Source: Lutjanus erythropterus
Taxonomy: Eukaryota > Chordata > Actinopteri > Lutjaniformes > Lutjanidae
Assembly (NCBI GenBank): GCA_020091685.1
Contig: CM034599.1
Location: 19,292,350 to 19,356,349 of the forward strand
Length of the DNA stretch: 64,000 bases
Reading direction: 5' to 3'
The notes beneath the pieces were generated by a model that was not told where the DNA came from, made no database searches, and saw only the letters and a list, made by a program, of their open reading frames with translations. The position numbers were made by a program, and so were the translations under genes. This document shows positions 12,401-24,700 of the stretch, piece after piece (position 1 is the first letter of the stretch; each line of letters starts with the position of its first letter).

Positions 12401-15400
12401 TCTTCTTCTTCTTCCTCTTCTCTGTGACTTCTGCCCGTCTGTCAGAGAAAGTCAAATGAACTTCAGAGGGCGAGCGTGTCCCGGTGACCATGCGGTGCCG
12501 TGGCCTGATGAGGGCTGAAACAGGAGGAGTGTTAACGGGTGTCAGTGTGGTGTGTTGTGGTTTGTCAGGGTCGGTCATATGAAACGACCGGAGCTGCAGG
12601 ACGGACCCAACATCATGCGATTCAGTTCACCTCCTCGCAGGCGACAAGGGCAGAGGAGAGAAACAATTGACAGAGGAGAGAAGAAGAAGAAGAGGAGGAG
12701 GAGGAGGAGGAGGAAGGAGTGAACATCACCTGTAAGCAAACTGGGACACCAGTTTAAAAAGGAGCTTTCAAGTGTTATCTAAAAGGAAACAGACAACATC
12801 AGACCAAGGAAACATCCTCTGGGAGTTTTTTCTCTAAAATCTGTCCAACTTGACTCAGCATAGGGCGTCTTTCTTCTTTTTCCTCTGTGTGATTTTTTTG
12901 GGTGAAACCTCTCCTGATAGCTTTTCTTTGATTTCTTCCCCTTTGTGGGATGTTTTGAGTGGTCTTATCTTGTGAGACTGCTGCATTTTCCGATTTTGTC
13001 CTGTTTTTTTTTTTTCCCCACACACTTTGGTGCTGGTTGTTCAGGCAGTTAAAGTTTAGAGGATGAATACATGCAAGACAGAGTGTCAAAATGAGATCAC
13101 CAAGCTGCTGCGCTGCTTCTTTGGCTTCATCACCGGGACACTAGTTCAAGGTATTTTATCATCTTTATTTTATAAATAGCTGTCATTGATAGAAACAGTA
13201 TTTTTGACTGTGCCAACAAATATGTTGAGGGGGGGTTAATTTACTGGTAATGGTTGTATATGGTTTCAAAAAATCTGTGTATATATTGTATGTTTTAATT
13301 CCTGTTATCTGTGGCAAAGTGTTCATTCAGTGAATATCAAGTCAGTGGTGGAGAGTAACTGCATAAGTGCATACTTGAGTATTTCTATTTTATGCTATTT
13401 AATACTGATACAACACTACACTTATTAAGAATAAATTAGTTTCACTTGCCATTTATAAGTTTGAACATCTTCATAATTAAGTAGGTGCAACTAAATTTAA
13501 AGTAAACTTAACGAATAGATAGAGAGGACACGTAACTAAGACTGAGAGTTATATTTACTGTACTTACTTTTTTCAAGGTAACTGGTTTATCAACATTAAC
13601 TCATCAGTGTACATTTCAGATGTGAATATTGTACTTTTTACTCCATTACATTTATCTGACAGCTGCAGTTACTAAAATAAGAGTGCATTAAAAATATATA
13701 ATAAGCTTCGCTATCGCTGTTGTATAGTTTCAGATGTGTATGTGTTGTTAGTACTTACACCAAAGACACAATTATCCTCATAACTTCTTAGATGGTTTCA
13801 TTTAAACAATTGTTCAAGGGCTTCAAAGAGCTTCACAGAAAACTACACATTTGAGAAAAAAAAATATGTGCAGCAGATCTTTGCTTTCATGCCTCTGAGC
13901 TGTGGCCAGAGGTTTTGTGTTTTAGGGTTAGCGTCCGTCGCATTTATGTGAATGCAATATCTCAAGAACGCCTTGGCAGAATTTCTTCAAATTTGGAATA
14001 AACATCCATTTTAACTCAGGGATTAACTGATTAGAAATTTTCCAGGTCAAAGGTCACTGTGACTTCACATCTGTCCCATTCTCGTGAACGTGATATCTCA
14101 GAAAGGCCTGTAGGAAATTCCTTCAAATTTGTTTTAAGTGTCCACTTGGACTCGAGGATAAAGTGATTAGAATTTAGAGGTCAAAGGTCAAGGTCACTGT
14201 GACGTCACAAAACACGTTTTTGGCCATAACCCCAGATTTCATGTGCTGCTCATGACAAAATTTCATACAAAAGTCAAATACGATAAAATGATGAAGTCCT
14301 ATATATCACTTCATATATTAATAGAGTCTGAACAGATATGGATGTAAACAACAGCCTGACTGGTTGATGGAGGCATTTTACTGTGAGGCAGTAATTCTAC
14401 TTGACTGTTAAAATGGCCCTTAATAAAAACATTTATTTTCTACCATTTGATTTCTTAAAGGAATGCCCAAGATTAATAAATCTGGGTTGAAGTTTAATTT
14501 TGGATCTTATTAGTTCTTGTTTTTAATCACAAAACATTTTGTACCTTAAGGAAGAAGTGTGCCTTATTTTGGTGTCGGCTTTAGATTTAAGAAGTGCTTT
14601 CTCATTTGTTTTGATCATTTTCTTTCTGGTTATTCCTAAGGTAAATTAGACTTCTGAGTGTCAGTGAAGTAAACTTTTCTGGGCTGTCCGCTCATTGGCA
14701 CTTAATTTTTCAATTTAAGATTTTTATTTTTATGACTGACTGTTCTATTCATCTTTTCACCAGTCCGTCCTTCTTGAGTCAGTCTGTATGTCCTTCCGTC
14801 CATCATTGATTAGATGTAAGTCTATCCTCTGTCCTCCTGCTGCTGTGTCCTTTCATCCAACAAACATCATCAAACCACCACCAGCTGAATCAGCACTCCC
14901 TCACTCTTGATCCCCACAGTTTCCTGTTAATATCCACACTCACTCCTCTCTTCACTTTCTTTTTTAAAAAAAAATGTTGATCATCAGTCCCATTCTGTCT
15001 GTTAGTCCCTGCTGTTTCCTCTGTCCCAGATTCTCCTCAAGTTTGTGCAGATAGGTGAGGACACCTCAGGGTGTAGTGTTTACAGAGGCAACAGGAGACA
15101 CAGGACTTGATGATGAATGTTCTCTGCAGAGGTAAAAGCAGCCGTCTTTTGCCTCCGGCTTTGTTTAGCTTCTCTTCATCGTATATTCCTCTTGACAGCC
15201 CCCAGTCTGAATTTTCATAATGGATTCCTGCACAGGTAGGGGTTCAGGTCTCCACTGATCCATTACCTAAACCTAATTCTGCCTTCAGCATCGCACAGAG
15301 GGAGGGAGGAGAGTGAAAGAGAGAGGTATTTGGGCGTTGGATAAAGAGAAATGAGAGGAATAAAGCACCAACAAGGGCAGAGGGAAAGGATAAGAAAAAT

Positions 15401-18400
15401 AGCTTTGATTTAGAAGTCCCTGTTTTAATTACACAGCTGAAGTTTGCTTTGAACCTGCCCGGCTGAGGTGGTTTTATGAAAAGAGGATTATCTCACATGG
15501 AAGTGAGACTGGGTTTGGTTTTAATTGGAACATATCGAGCTGTTGAGGGGGCAAGGCAGAGATAGCAGGAGAGGGAAAAGTCTGCCTGAAAGAGCTGCCA
15601 TCTTTCTTCTAATGACCAAGGTTTTATTTCCTGCAGCTCTTGTAGAAAGTTTTAGAGGAGAAACCATACAGCAAAATTGAAATGTCTGGGGTGTTGTTTA
15701 CTGAGTTTGGAGAGGGCAATTTATGTCAACACTAAGTGCAACGTGAAGAAAAGTTTTCATCTTCAGTCCCTGGAGCATGTTGTTAGGGAAGAGGCGAGCA
15801 TTAAACAGGCATGGAGGGTATAATCAGCTATCTGCGGTGTGTTCAGACTCCTGGAGGCTCACTGTTTGATCGGCTGGCTCTGTACATGCAAACACTGAGG
15901 CTGGGCTGCGCCAACAGAGACTTATCTTATCTAAGATTCTAATCAGAGTTTATTAAGACTGTGTTTAAAGTGAGTAAGTCCAGAAAATTCATAATTAAGC
16001 AGAGTTGTTGCACAATAAAAAATAATCTTGGTACTCTTTAATAAAGTTTTGTGATGTACCAGGTTTTTAGGGAGTCTTTTAACCAAAAACATTATATTGT
16101 TTGCTACCTAGCAACTATGGTCAAAGGAGACTGAATAGCACAATGAAAAAACAGACTCCCTGACAGTTGCTCAATTATCTCGAAACAGTTTTAAAAGTTA
16201 AACCCCCTCAAGCATAAATTTGAATATAATACTGGATCACATCTGGATCGCAGTATAAAGAGATGTTTACATTTATTCTTTCTTAATTTTGGAGGCTAGT
16301 TTAAATGTTTGGTGCAACATGATCTAAAGTTAAACCATGATTTAGTCAAGACTGAAAATTAATCCTGGTTGGTGCAACCAGTCCTTAGAAATACATGCAC
16401 TCACCATGCAGTTTCACTTGTGTGTGTGATTACATAGCAGATTTACAGTACAGAGAATGACAGGCAAGCTCATGCTGCAGTTTTTTTATATTATATTTCC
16501 TTGTTACTTGTTTTATCCATGTATTAGTTGTTGCCGATCAGTCACTACCTTGTCAAACATAGAAACTGATGATGCTACAAACCACACAGCATCCACCTAT
16601 TGGTTTGCAGCTGAGTAAGCTTATATACGATCTTGGAATAGTCACAAAAATCTGATCCGTTTTCTCGTGTTTCATTGTCTTTCCTCTCCTCTCTCACTGT
16701 GTTAGAGACAGGAGAGAGGAGCTGCTGCTTCTGCTCTGCTGCGTGTTGTATGGTGTCTAGCATCCTCTTGTGGGCAGAGGGAATATTACATGGCTGCTGG
16801 GGTACAAGGAGATGAGATAATCCTTTATTGATCCCCCAGAGGAGAGATTCAGGTGTTACAGCAGTGCAAGGAAAGAAGAAATACTGATAAATAGAGAACA
16901 AGATAAAGAGTATATTTAAAATAAATCAAAATAGAAAAAGATATGATAGATAGAACTATGCAGAACAATGAAACTCAAAATTACAACAGCAATTAGCCAA
17001 TACCAGGACACATACAGTCCCCACGCCTTGACTTGTGAAAGTGACATAGTAGAGCATGATGCCCATTAATTACATTTTATAACTTTTATGCTACTTTTAT
17101 TGTTTGATGATAGATTATTGATCTACGGTATACGTTAAATGCATTAATTCATTTGGATAATAATCTATTTTAAGCAGTGTCGATGCACCTTAACACATAT
17201 ATGCAGTTCCACATTTACATTCCAAAATAAAAATGTGATTTGTTGTTTTGCTGATGGTGCCGGGAAACACTCAGACACAAGTCCAGAGTCTCCTTAAAGT
17301 GTCCAGTCCAGGAATAAATTTTCCATTCATGTCATCAGGATTTACTGTAAATGCAAGTTGTGGATCGTTAAAAAACGAACATCTACCTACCAGTGACAAT
17401 TACAAACAGAATATGTGGGAAATTAAGAAAAGCTCCATTATCTTCCATTTGTCATACACTGCAGCACTGAGTCAACATGGGACTGTAAACACAGCAGGAA
17501 ATCACTCAGTGACTGCAATCATAGGAAAGATATTTTTAAACATATACAGTTCTTTTTTAAATCATGTTTCTGGCCTGGTTGAATGTGGTGTAGCTTTGTT
17601 TTTCTCATTAAGAACACTGTGAAGCTCTTTGACTCAGTATTTGGTCTCTGTATGAGTGCATGAATCTATACAAATAACTTGACATGCCTTGAAAACATAT
17701 TGTTCACTGCTTGTCAGTGAATATATATTATTTCTCTTCAATGAAGAATAATAACTTTGACTGGAATTTTCATTTACCTTTCTGAGTAATGCTTATAGTT
17801 TCACAACAATGGCAAGTGTTGTTGTTGTTGTTGTTGTCATTGTTGTTGTTGTTGTTGTTGTCGTTGTTGATAGAGTTGTGCTGTATGGCATTTCCACTGT
17901 CTCCAGCTGTGTTTCTGTTGCTTTCTTGTCAGTAACAAAACACAATCAGGCGAATCTTTGGCCATAGACCCCCATGAAGGAATTTGTGTGAATATGAGAA
18001 CATCTGGCCTTTTTGTTTTTAAAAGATGAATCAAACAGGGGAGCTAAACACACTTTTAATAAATGCTGAAGACAGCACTTGTCCTTGGAAACGTTTTTGC
18101 AGATGTGAAACCAAAAAGTAGTTCGCATGTAGTATAATTTTAATGAGCTTGTGCCTGACATGAGAATGGAAGCCAAATGTGAATGGCTTGTTGAATCCCA
18201 TGTTTTCCGACCTCGTTAACACAGAAAAAAACTGACTTTGTTGTCTTGCGTCATAGTTTGTGGGCTGGTGAGCGCTCCAGGTAACCAGATGTCTGCACAA
18301 ACACTGAAAAAGTGTGTTTTTCATATCATCTACTCTTTAAAATAAAACTCCACCAGATTCCTTTCATAGATTTTCCAGAAAATGTAAGATAAATATTGAT

Positions 18401-18769
18401 ACTGTTACATTATATATAGTGTGATAGAGGATTTTATCCATATCGCAGACACCTGCTGTACTTGTGATTGTCTGCAGTGAGATAACGGAGGCTTACAACA
18501 GTAGAATTTGTACTATAACAGAGCATCTGCAGCATAGGAGTGTATAAGAGTTATAGTCACGCTTCTATGTGGAGAACGATCAGAAGAGAGGAAGAGACTG
18601 AGACAGACAGAAAAAAAAAAGAAACGTGGAGGTGTGTGATGTGTGTGATGTGAAAGGTCAGAAGCTCTGCAGTGCTGTTTGATCCCTCACCTCTTTTTTA
18701 TCTCTCTGTCTCACTGTGTCACAAACTCAAACAGATTTCCAAATGTGGCCTCTGACAAAAGCACGTGCA

Positions 18770-18835
<66 letters not shown>

Positions 18836-21198
18836 AACTCTCTCACCTGTCACCTTTTCCTCAGCACCAGTTGCCTTTGTCGATTCAGACTTCCAAGCTT
18901 TGCTCGTTTGAGTTCTCTCAGACTGTGATTTCGAGAGCCGGTGTTCAAACTCAGGAGCTGAGCAATTTAAATCACTTTGTTAGCATTGATCTCCATGACT
19001 GAGCATCCACATCTCCAGTTCTTTTAAAATTTGGATCTCGTCTTGTTAGACTTCTCTCTAATCTAGGCTCTCCAGCGGTATTCAGAGTGTTTAAGGGCAG
19101 TTTGTTGGCCTGGTTGTTGTGGTAGTTCAGCTGCATTATGGGAGCTGTGATGGCTGCTCTTTCTGTGGAGGCCAGGAGGCGCCTCTCTCGGCCCAGCTGC
19201 CTGTCTCACTGCGGCCACAGTGCAGCCAGGTACCACCGCTCAGGTAGGCGCTGATTCACCTCACCTTCACTCTTTGGTCTGCTCATTCCCTCCATCACTC
19301 TTGTCTCTCATGTCTCTCACTCTTGCTTCTCTTCAATGTAGTTTTGTAGTCAAATATTGTTTTCAGCTCTATGAAATCCTTCATTCTGTAGTGGAGGTTA
19401 GTGTAGAGTCTCTGTGAGTTTTTTTTTTTTTTTCAGTGTCTGTGTGTTCAATAATGATGGGAATCACTGTTCCCACTAGCTGTAACCATTAAAGCTGTCA
19501 GAAGTGATTAAGATAGTTGATTGTTGAGTCAGATTCATCACTCATCTGTCTTTCTACAGAATCACTTGTGGCAGCTTTAATTTAATCACTTGTTGCATTT
19601 CAGACTTTTGTGTGTTAGTAGATTTACTGTGGCTAAGTACAGTACAATGTTGACTTTAAATTTTTATATAATTTACTTCACTACATTAAAAATGTCGACA
19701 GCTGTTTTACTAGCAAGATTTTATATGTAAAACATATAATAGGTTTATAAAGAATTGGTGCATTGTTATAGATTAAACTGTTCATATGTATATAAAGGAC
19801 TTACTTATTACCTGTTAAAAAATGTAGTCAGTAACATAATCCATGTATCACAATATTAAAGTAATTTAACTTGATTATTTCTGTTATTTTGGGATTACCT
19901 CAATATAAAACATGGTGAACGTGTGTAGCCTAATATAACGTTTCATGGTTGTTGTTAGGTTTGTTTATTAGTTTTATTTGTTACTTTGGTGAGCACAATT
20001 CAGTGATTGACTTAAAGGCCCCTTAAAGGCAAAATTTCCAACCAATTAAAGCCTTTTTTCACTAATGTCCATGATGATGAATTGGCAATTGTATGATGGA
20101 TGGATTCACATGAGACTGTAACGTGACGTGTGCACACTGAACATGGTAGTATATCATAAAGGAATTTTAAAATTGTAATTCTACTAAATAATCCACATTT
20201 TTACTAAATTCATCCGTAATCAGATCATGTCTTTTTTTTATCTGTAACTGTAATGAATTACAGTTACCTTTCTTTGTACCCATATTATGTAATCCTGTTA
20301 CATGTAATCCATTGTTCCCAAAGCCTGCTAGTTAATTTCTGCAATCTCACAGTGGACCTGAAACTCATATAGCTTATTTGAGAGATCACACAAGCTTCAA
20401 GTTATTCATGTCTGTATCAAAAGTGGCACAGCCACTCAGCGCCCTAGGAAGGACTACTGACAGCTGTGGGCATGGTTTTAGGTGTGACAACAGTGAGAAG
20501 CGTCCATGGAAGCGTTGATTTAGTTGTTTGAAGTTATTTTTCATTGTGAAGGCAAATTTAAATTTGAAATTGAATAACATATTAACTCTTAACAGGCTAC
20601 TACCTGGCAGATCGCTACCTGTTGCTAGAGCCATGTAGAGTGAGAGCTGCTGTCATACTAACAAGGCATGTTTGATGATGTGTTTGTAACGTCCACACCA
20701 GAGGACAACTATTTTAATAGACAGCTCAGGCATGTGGCACCGAAATGGGTGTTGTGATATGGTTTGGTAGGCGTTGGCAGTATGAGAGCCAATGCTACCG
20801 GATTTCGGTTCTGAACCCTGGTCATGTGAGTTATGTACATAACGCAGTCAAGGTCCAATGCTGCCTCTGTATGTTGTTTTGGGAGTCATTAGCAACTGAC
20901 CTGTTCTGTCATTTAGGTGTGAGGACGTGTTCGTTTCATCAGTGAACAATACTGAGTTGCATTTATATGTGTGACAATATGCGACAGTTGTCTTAAGAGT
21001 CATTTCTCATGATTTTACTACACGTGTCATTTTTGCGATTCCTGTGGTGAAGACTGAGGTGATTTTGCTGATGTGTCTGACTGAGAGGAAACAGTCTGGG
21101 TCCTCTCTCCCTATTTACTGACTGTTGTGTCAGCAGGCAGCGCCAAGCCTACCTTTTAAAAACCTGTTAGTGTCCTAATGGCCTGCCCAGAAGAACAA

Positions 21199-21242
<44 letters not shown>

Positions 21243-21741
21243 AATAGACCCTACAAACTCACTGCACTAGCATTGATATACAAGAGAGCAAACGTAAATG
21301 CACATAAATAGACCCAAAAACACACAGATTCCCCCGCTGAAGTGTCAGATAATCCCCTGATACCTACACGCATGGTGTTCTGCGCATGTGTGTGTGAACG
21401 TCTGTCACCTGATCTACTGTCCCCCGCAAAGTGGTAACTGAAATGTAAATTTGACCTTCAGGGTGATCCAGCAGCTTTCACCTATTAAGGAATACTAACA
21501 GTAGGGACTGAAATAGATTTATGATTGTGTTACTGATGGCTGATTCAGATTGTTCTGGTAAGATATAAGAAGCAGAGAGGGGAAGCTCCACCACCGCTGG
21601 CCTCACCACAAAGATATTGATCTCTCTCACTCTGGCCTCCCATCTGTGTCTCCTATCTCCAACCAAGTCAATGCATTAACACACTCTCTCTCGCTCTCTC
21701 TCTCTCTCTCTCACACACACACATACACATACACACACATG

Positions 21742-21783
<42 letters not shown>

Positions 21784-24700
21784 TATCTCCATTCCCCATC
21801 TCATCTTGATGCATTAGCAAATGTTGAGTCATCAGTTATCCTCTTTTGACCTGCTAAACACAGAATCACACAACCACAATCGTACGCACTCATGCACACA
21901 TACTCTCCATGTAATTCAGAGCAAACTGTTGCACATGTTCCAGGAATCATTAAGATTTTAATATATTTATAATATTCAGAGTTCCTCACTCCAATACTGT
22001 CTTTAGTTCACAGAGAAAAGGAAAAATAGATCAAAGTAAAAGGTTTGAGGATAAGCGTTGAGAAGTGGGGTGTCCCTGATATTTGATCTGTGTTTGTATA
22101 TGCCAATTTGTGTGTATGTGTGTGTGCGCCTACATTACAAGTATTTGGGTAGTTTGACTTCAGTCCTCATCTACAAACTGCAGGCAGCTAAGCATGATGT
22201 AGACAGGAGCAGGGCCAGAGGGATGTCAGCACAAACCCAATCCAGGCATCTGTTTGACCACCCCAGGTGCTCCCCGACAAGAGTCAGAGGATGATAGGTA
22301 CTTGGTTTGTTAGTATCGTGGATGGATTACAGGCAGGGGCCCCAAAATGAGACACAAACTGACTAAAACAGGATGCAAAGCAAGAAATGACCAAAAAGAC
22401 ATGCAACCACAAAAAGACGCAGAACAGCCATAAAGAGAAGTGACACAATCACAAAGAGATGCAACCATGAGGAGACATGAAACGATCACAAAGAGACGCA
22501 AAATGACTACTGATTGACACAGCCACAAAAAGATGCAAAACAACTATGTAGAGATGCAAAACAATTCTCAAGATACCCAAAGCAACCAGAAATTGAAGCA
22601 AAATGATCATAAAAAGAGGTAAAACAATCTCAGAGAGATGCAACCTTAAAGAGACACACAACAACCACAGAGAGATGCAAAATGACCACAAAGAGACAGA
22701 AAGAAAAGCACACTGATTACAAAGAGATGAGAGAACTACAAAGAGACCACATAAACACAAATCAAGCACAGTCTGGAGTTACATTTCTATGTCCAATGGA
22801 TTATTGTCTTATGATTTATCTATGCTGTAAGATATCTGGAGTTGCAAATAGCAGATATTAAATGATATTTTTTCATATTAGAATATTTAAAGTTGTTTAT
22901 TTGGCATTAGTTTACTCACAGTCAATTTTGACCAAAAACCAGTGTTTAGATTTGAGTTTAAAGACATTTTTACTCATTTTCCAAATGTATCCCCGTCTTT
23001 TAAACTGTGCCACACTCTGGACCCGCCATTCAAAGAATGTCTAAACCCGCCCCTGAAGAGGTGGATGTAGCGGAGAAAGGAGGGACGTTTTGGAGCAGGA
23101 AAGCAAAAGAGGGAGTTGAGCAGAGGGGGAGAGAAAGTCTGTGGTTGGCCAAAGTTATGGAATGACAGAGGGGATGGAGAGAGGAGGAGGAGGCAAGCTC
23201 CGGGGCACAAAGCGAATCAGATGGACAGACGGAGAAAAAGGAGGAGTGCAGTGGAGTAAGGAGAGACCTCAAGAAAGACAGGATGGGTGGAAGGTTTGGA
23301 GTGGACAGGGCACTTGAGCCGGAGTGAGTGCTGGCTAAGTGAGTCGAGGGAGGAAAAGTTGCAACTAGAAGCATCAACAGATAAATTCAGGAAGCTGCAC
23401 AGAGAGAAAGAGGGGAGTGATGGAAAAGTATGTGCGGAGGAGGAGGTTTCGTTCCCCACAGCTCCTCTCAGTTTCTTAGGATTTCCCTCCCTGGACGCTG
23501 CTGCTCTAAGTGCGTTCTCTCCAGAGCCATATTCTTCCATATCTGGAGCTGGATTTGGACAGACAGTGAAGTGGACTGAATCAGACGGGAAAGCAACGCA
23601 GAACCTAAATTTAAATTCAGTTTTTGGCGAAAAGGATTATTGACTAAAATACAGAGAAATACGGCAGGAGAAAGCAGAAAAAGTGTTTTTTTGCGTGATT
23701 TAAAGTTCCAAAATAAATGGCTGATCAATGTTTTTGATTATTTGCACAGTGCAGCCTTGTTCTACCCAGTTTTCACTTTGCATGAAATTCTGCTGGTCTA
23801 TTTTAAAAGATGATCTAATCCTGAATATTGTGAGCCGATGCCAACTAAGAAAACTAGAACGTCAGATTGTCCTTGGCTTGCAGACGAAGAGTATTTACAG
23901 TATGTTTTTGTTCCAGAGCTGAGGTTTCAGAAAATGCTTCTGTGACCACTGCATATAATGGGGTAATTTATTTGTAATTGCTTATGTTGTTTTGCCGTTT
24001 TATGGCGTGGAAGATGAGAAGACATTTGTATTTCATGTTATTTTCTTCACCTGGACTTTCTCCCACCTAATGGGAGCAAAATCATGAAAATGGACACAGA
24101 GGCTGCACCGAATTCTTTGCTTTTCCCAAAAGACGTTTTCATAACCAAAATGTGATTCATGAGCATAAACTATGACGTGAGGACTGATAATAGCTGTTTG
24201 GATTAAGAGGGCAATCAGTAACTTGTGTCTCTGCCAGCCTGAGTTCCTGAGAGTGCGTGCAGGAGAAAAAGTCTGGAAAGTGACTCTAAACGTCTCGTTT
24301 AATGCACTGTAATAAATGACTCGTGACACAACCCCCATTTTCCCTCATGGGTCTAGAGAGGGAGGTTTTCCATATATGTCGGCTTCCACATATTTTCCAC
24401 TTCAGCATCAGTGTTGACATTAGAGCAGCCTTCGTCCAGCTCGCTGGCCTGGCTCTCATGCCGTCTCCTGGGCCTGGAAACAAACCCATGCTGTCACCCA
24501 CCATCCAGACTGATTCCTGATTACATCTGTTGAAAACACTTGTTGTTGACTTGTCGGGCCGCTTAACTCGGGCCAGCCAGTGTTTCCTTTCGTTTGTGTC
24601 CCCGGGGCCAGGCCTTGTTGTGCAGGCTTGGCCCTGAGTTGGCTCCCACCATCCTGAAGTCATGGGGATCCAGGGCATGGAGCTGTTTGCCATCGGCGTG

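Larger units (their letters stand above)
6415..13062 (+). other. kcnip3 intron region, 6415-13062
   Basis: No exon is supported except the 5' flank and leader of the 13063 exon at its right end. Contents are SINE fragments on the minus strand (7036-7165, 10615-10735), a large pyrimidine-strand minisatellite (7385-8710), a short CA repeat (8966-8987), an interspersed repeat at about 9241-9430 that recurs near 48.2 and 48.9 kb, and an open segment at 9907-10280 whose meaning is unclear. Diverged ATTAATCGAT-type repeats lie near 10400 and 11940-12030. Confidence 0.6.
13151..19137 (+). other. kcnip3 intron region, 13151-19137
   Basis: No coding exon is recognised. Contents are a two-unit interspersed repeat carrying nuclear-receptor DR1 sites (13940-14230), a LINE-type 3' tail on the minus strand at 16813-16930, TTG repeats (17818-17870), and a long CA repeat (18772-18831). 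The remainder is AT-rich unique or diverged sequence. Confidence 0.6.
19244..24661 (+). other. kcnip3 intron region, 19244-24661
   Basis: No coding exon is recognised before the 24662 exon and its leader. It holds CA repeats (21201-21241), a CT/CA compound repeat (21682-21780), a 20-base-type minisatellite (22340-22760), and a purine-rich + strand block (23060-23440) that gives a 118-codon open frame without family features. An attachment to diverged TE sequence near 20180-20330 is possible. Confidence 0.6.

Noticed and set aside
19230..19231. Alternative donor GCCAG|GTACCA in the 19138 exon
   Set aside because: It would leave phase 2 and break the frame with 37289, whereas 19243 keeps phase 1.
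22310..22769. 77- and 106-codon frames on - strand
   Set aside because: They are by-products of the 20-base minisatellite.
23287..23643. 118-codon open frame on + strand
   Set aside because: It lies in a purine-rich stretch with no domain and no exon signals in the right phase. Overlapping frames on the other strand are equally open.
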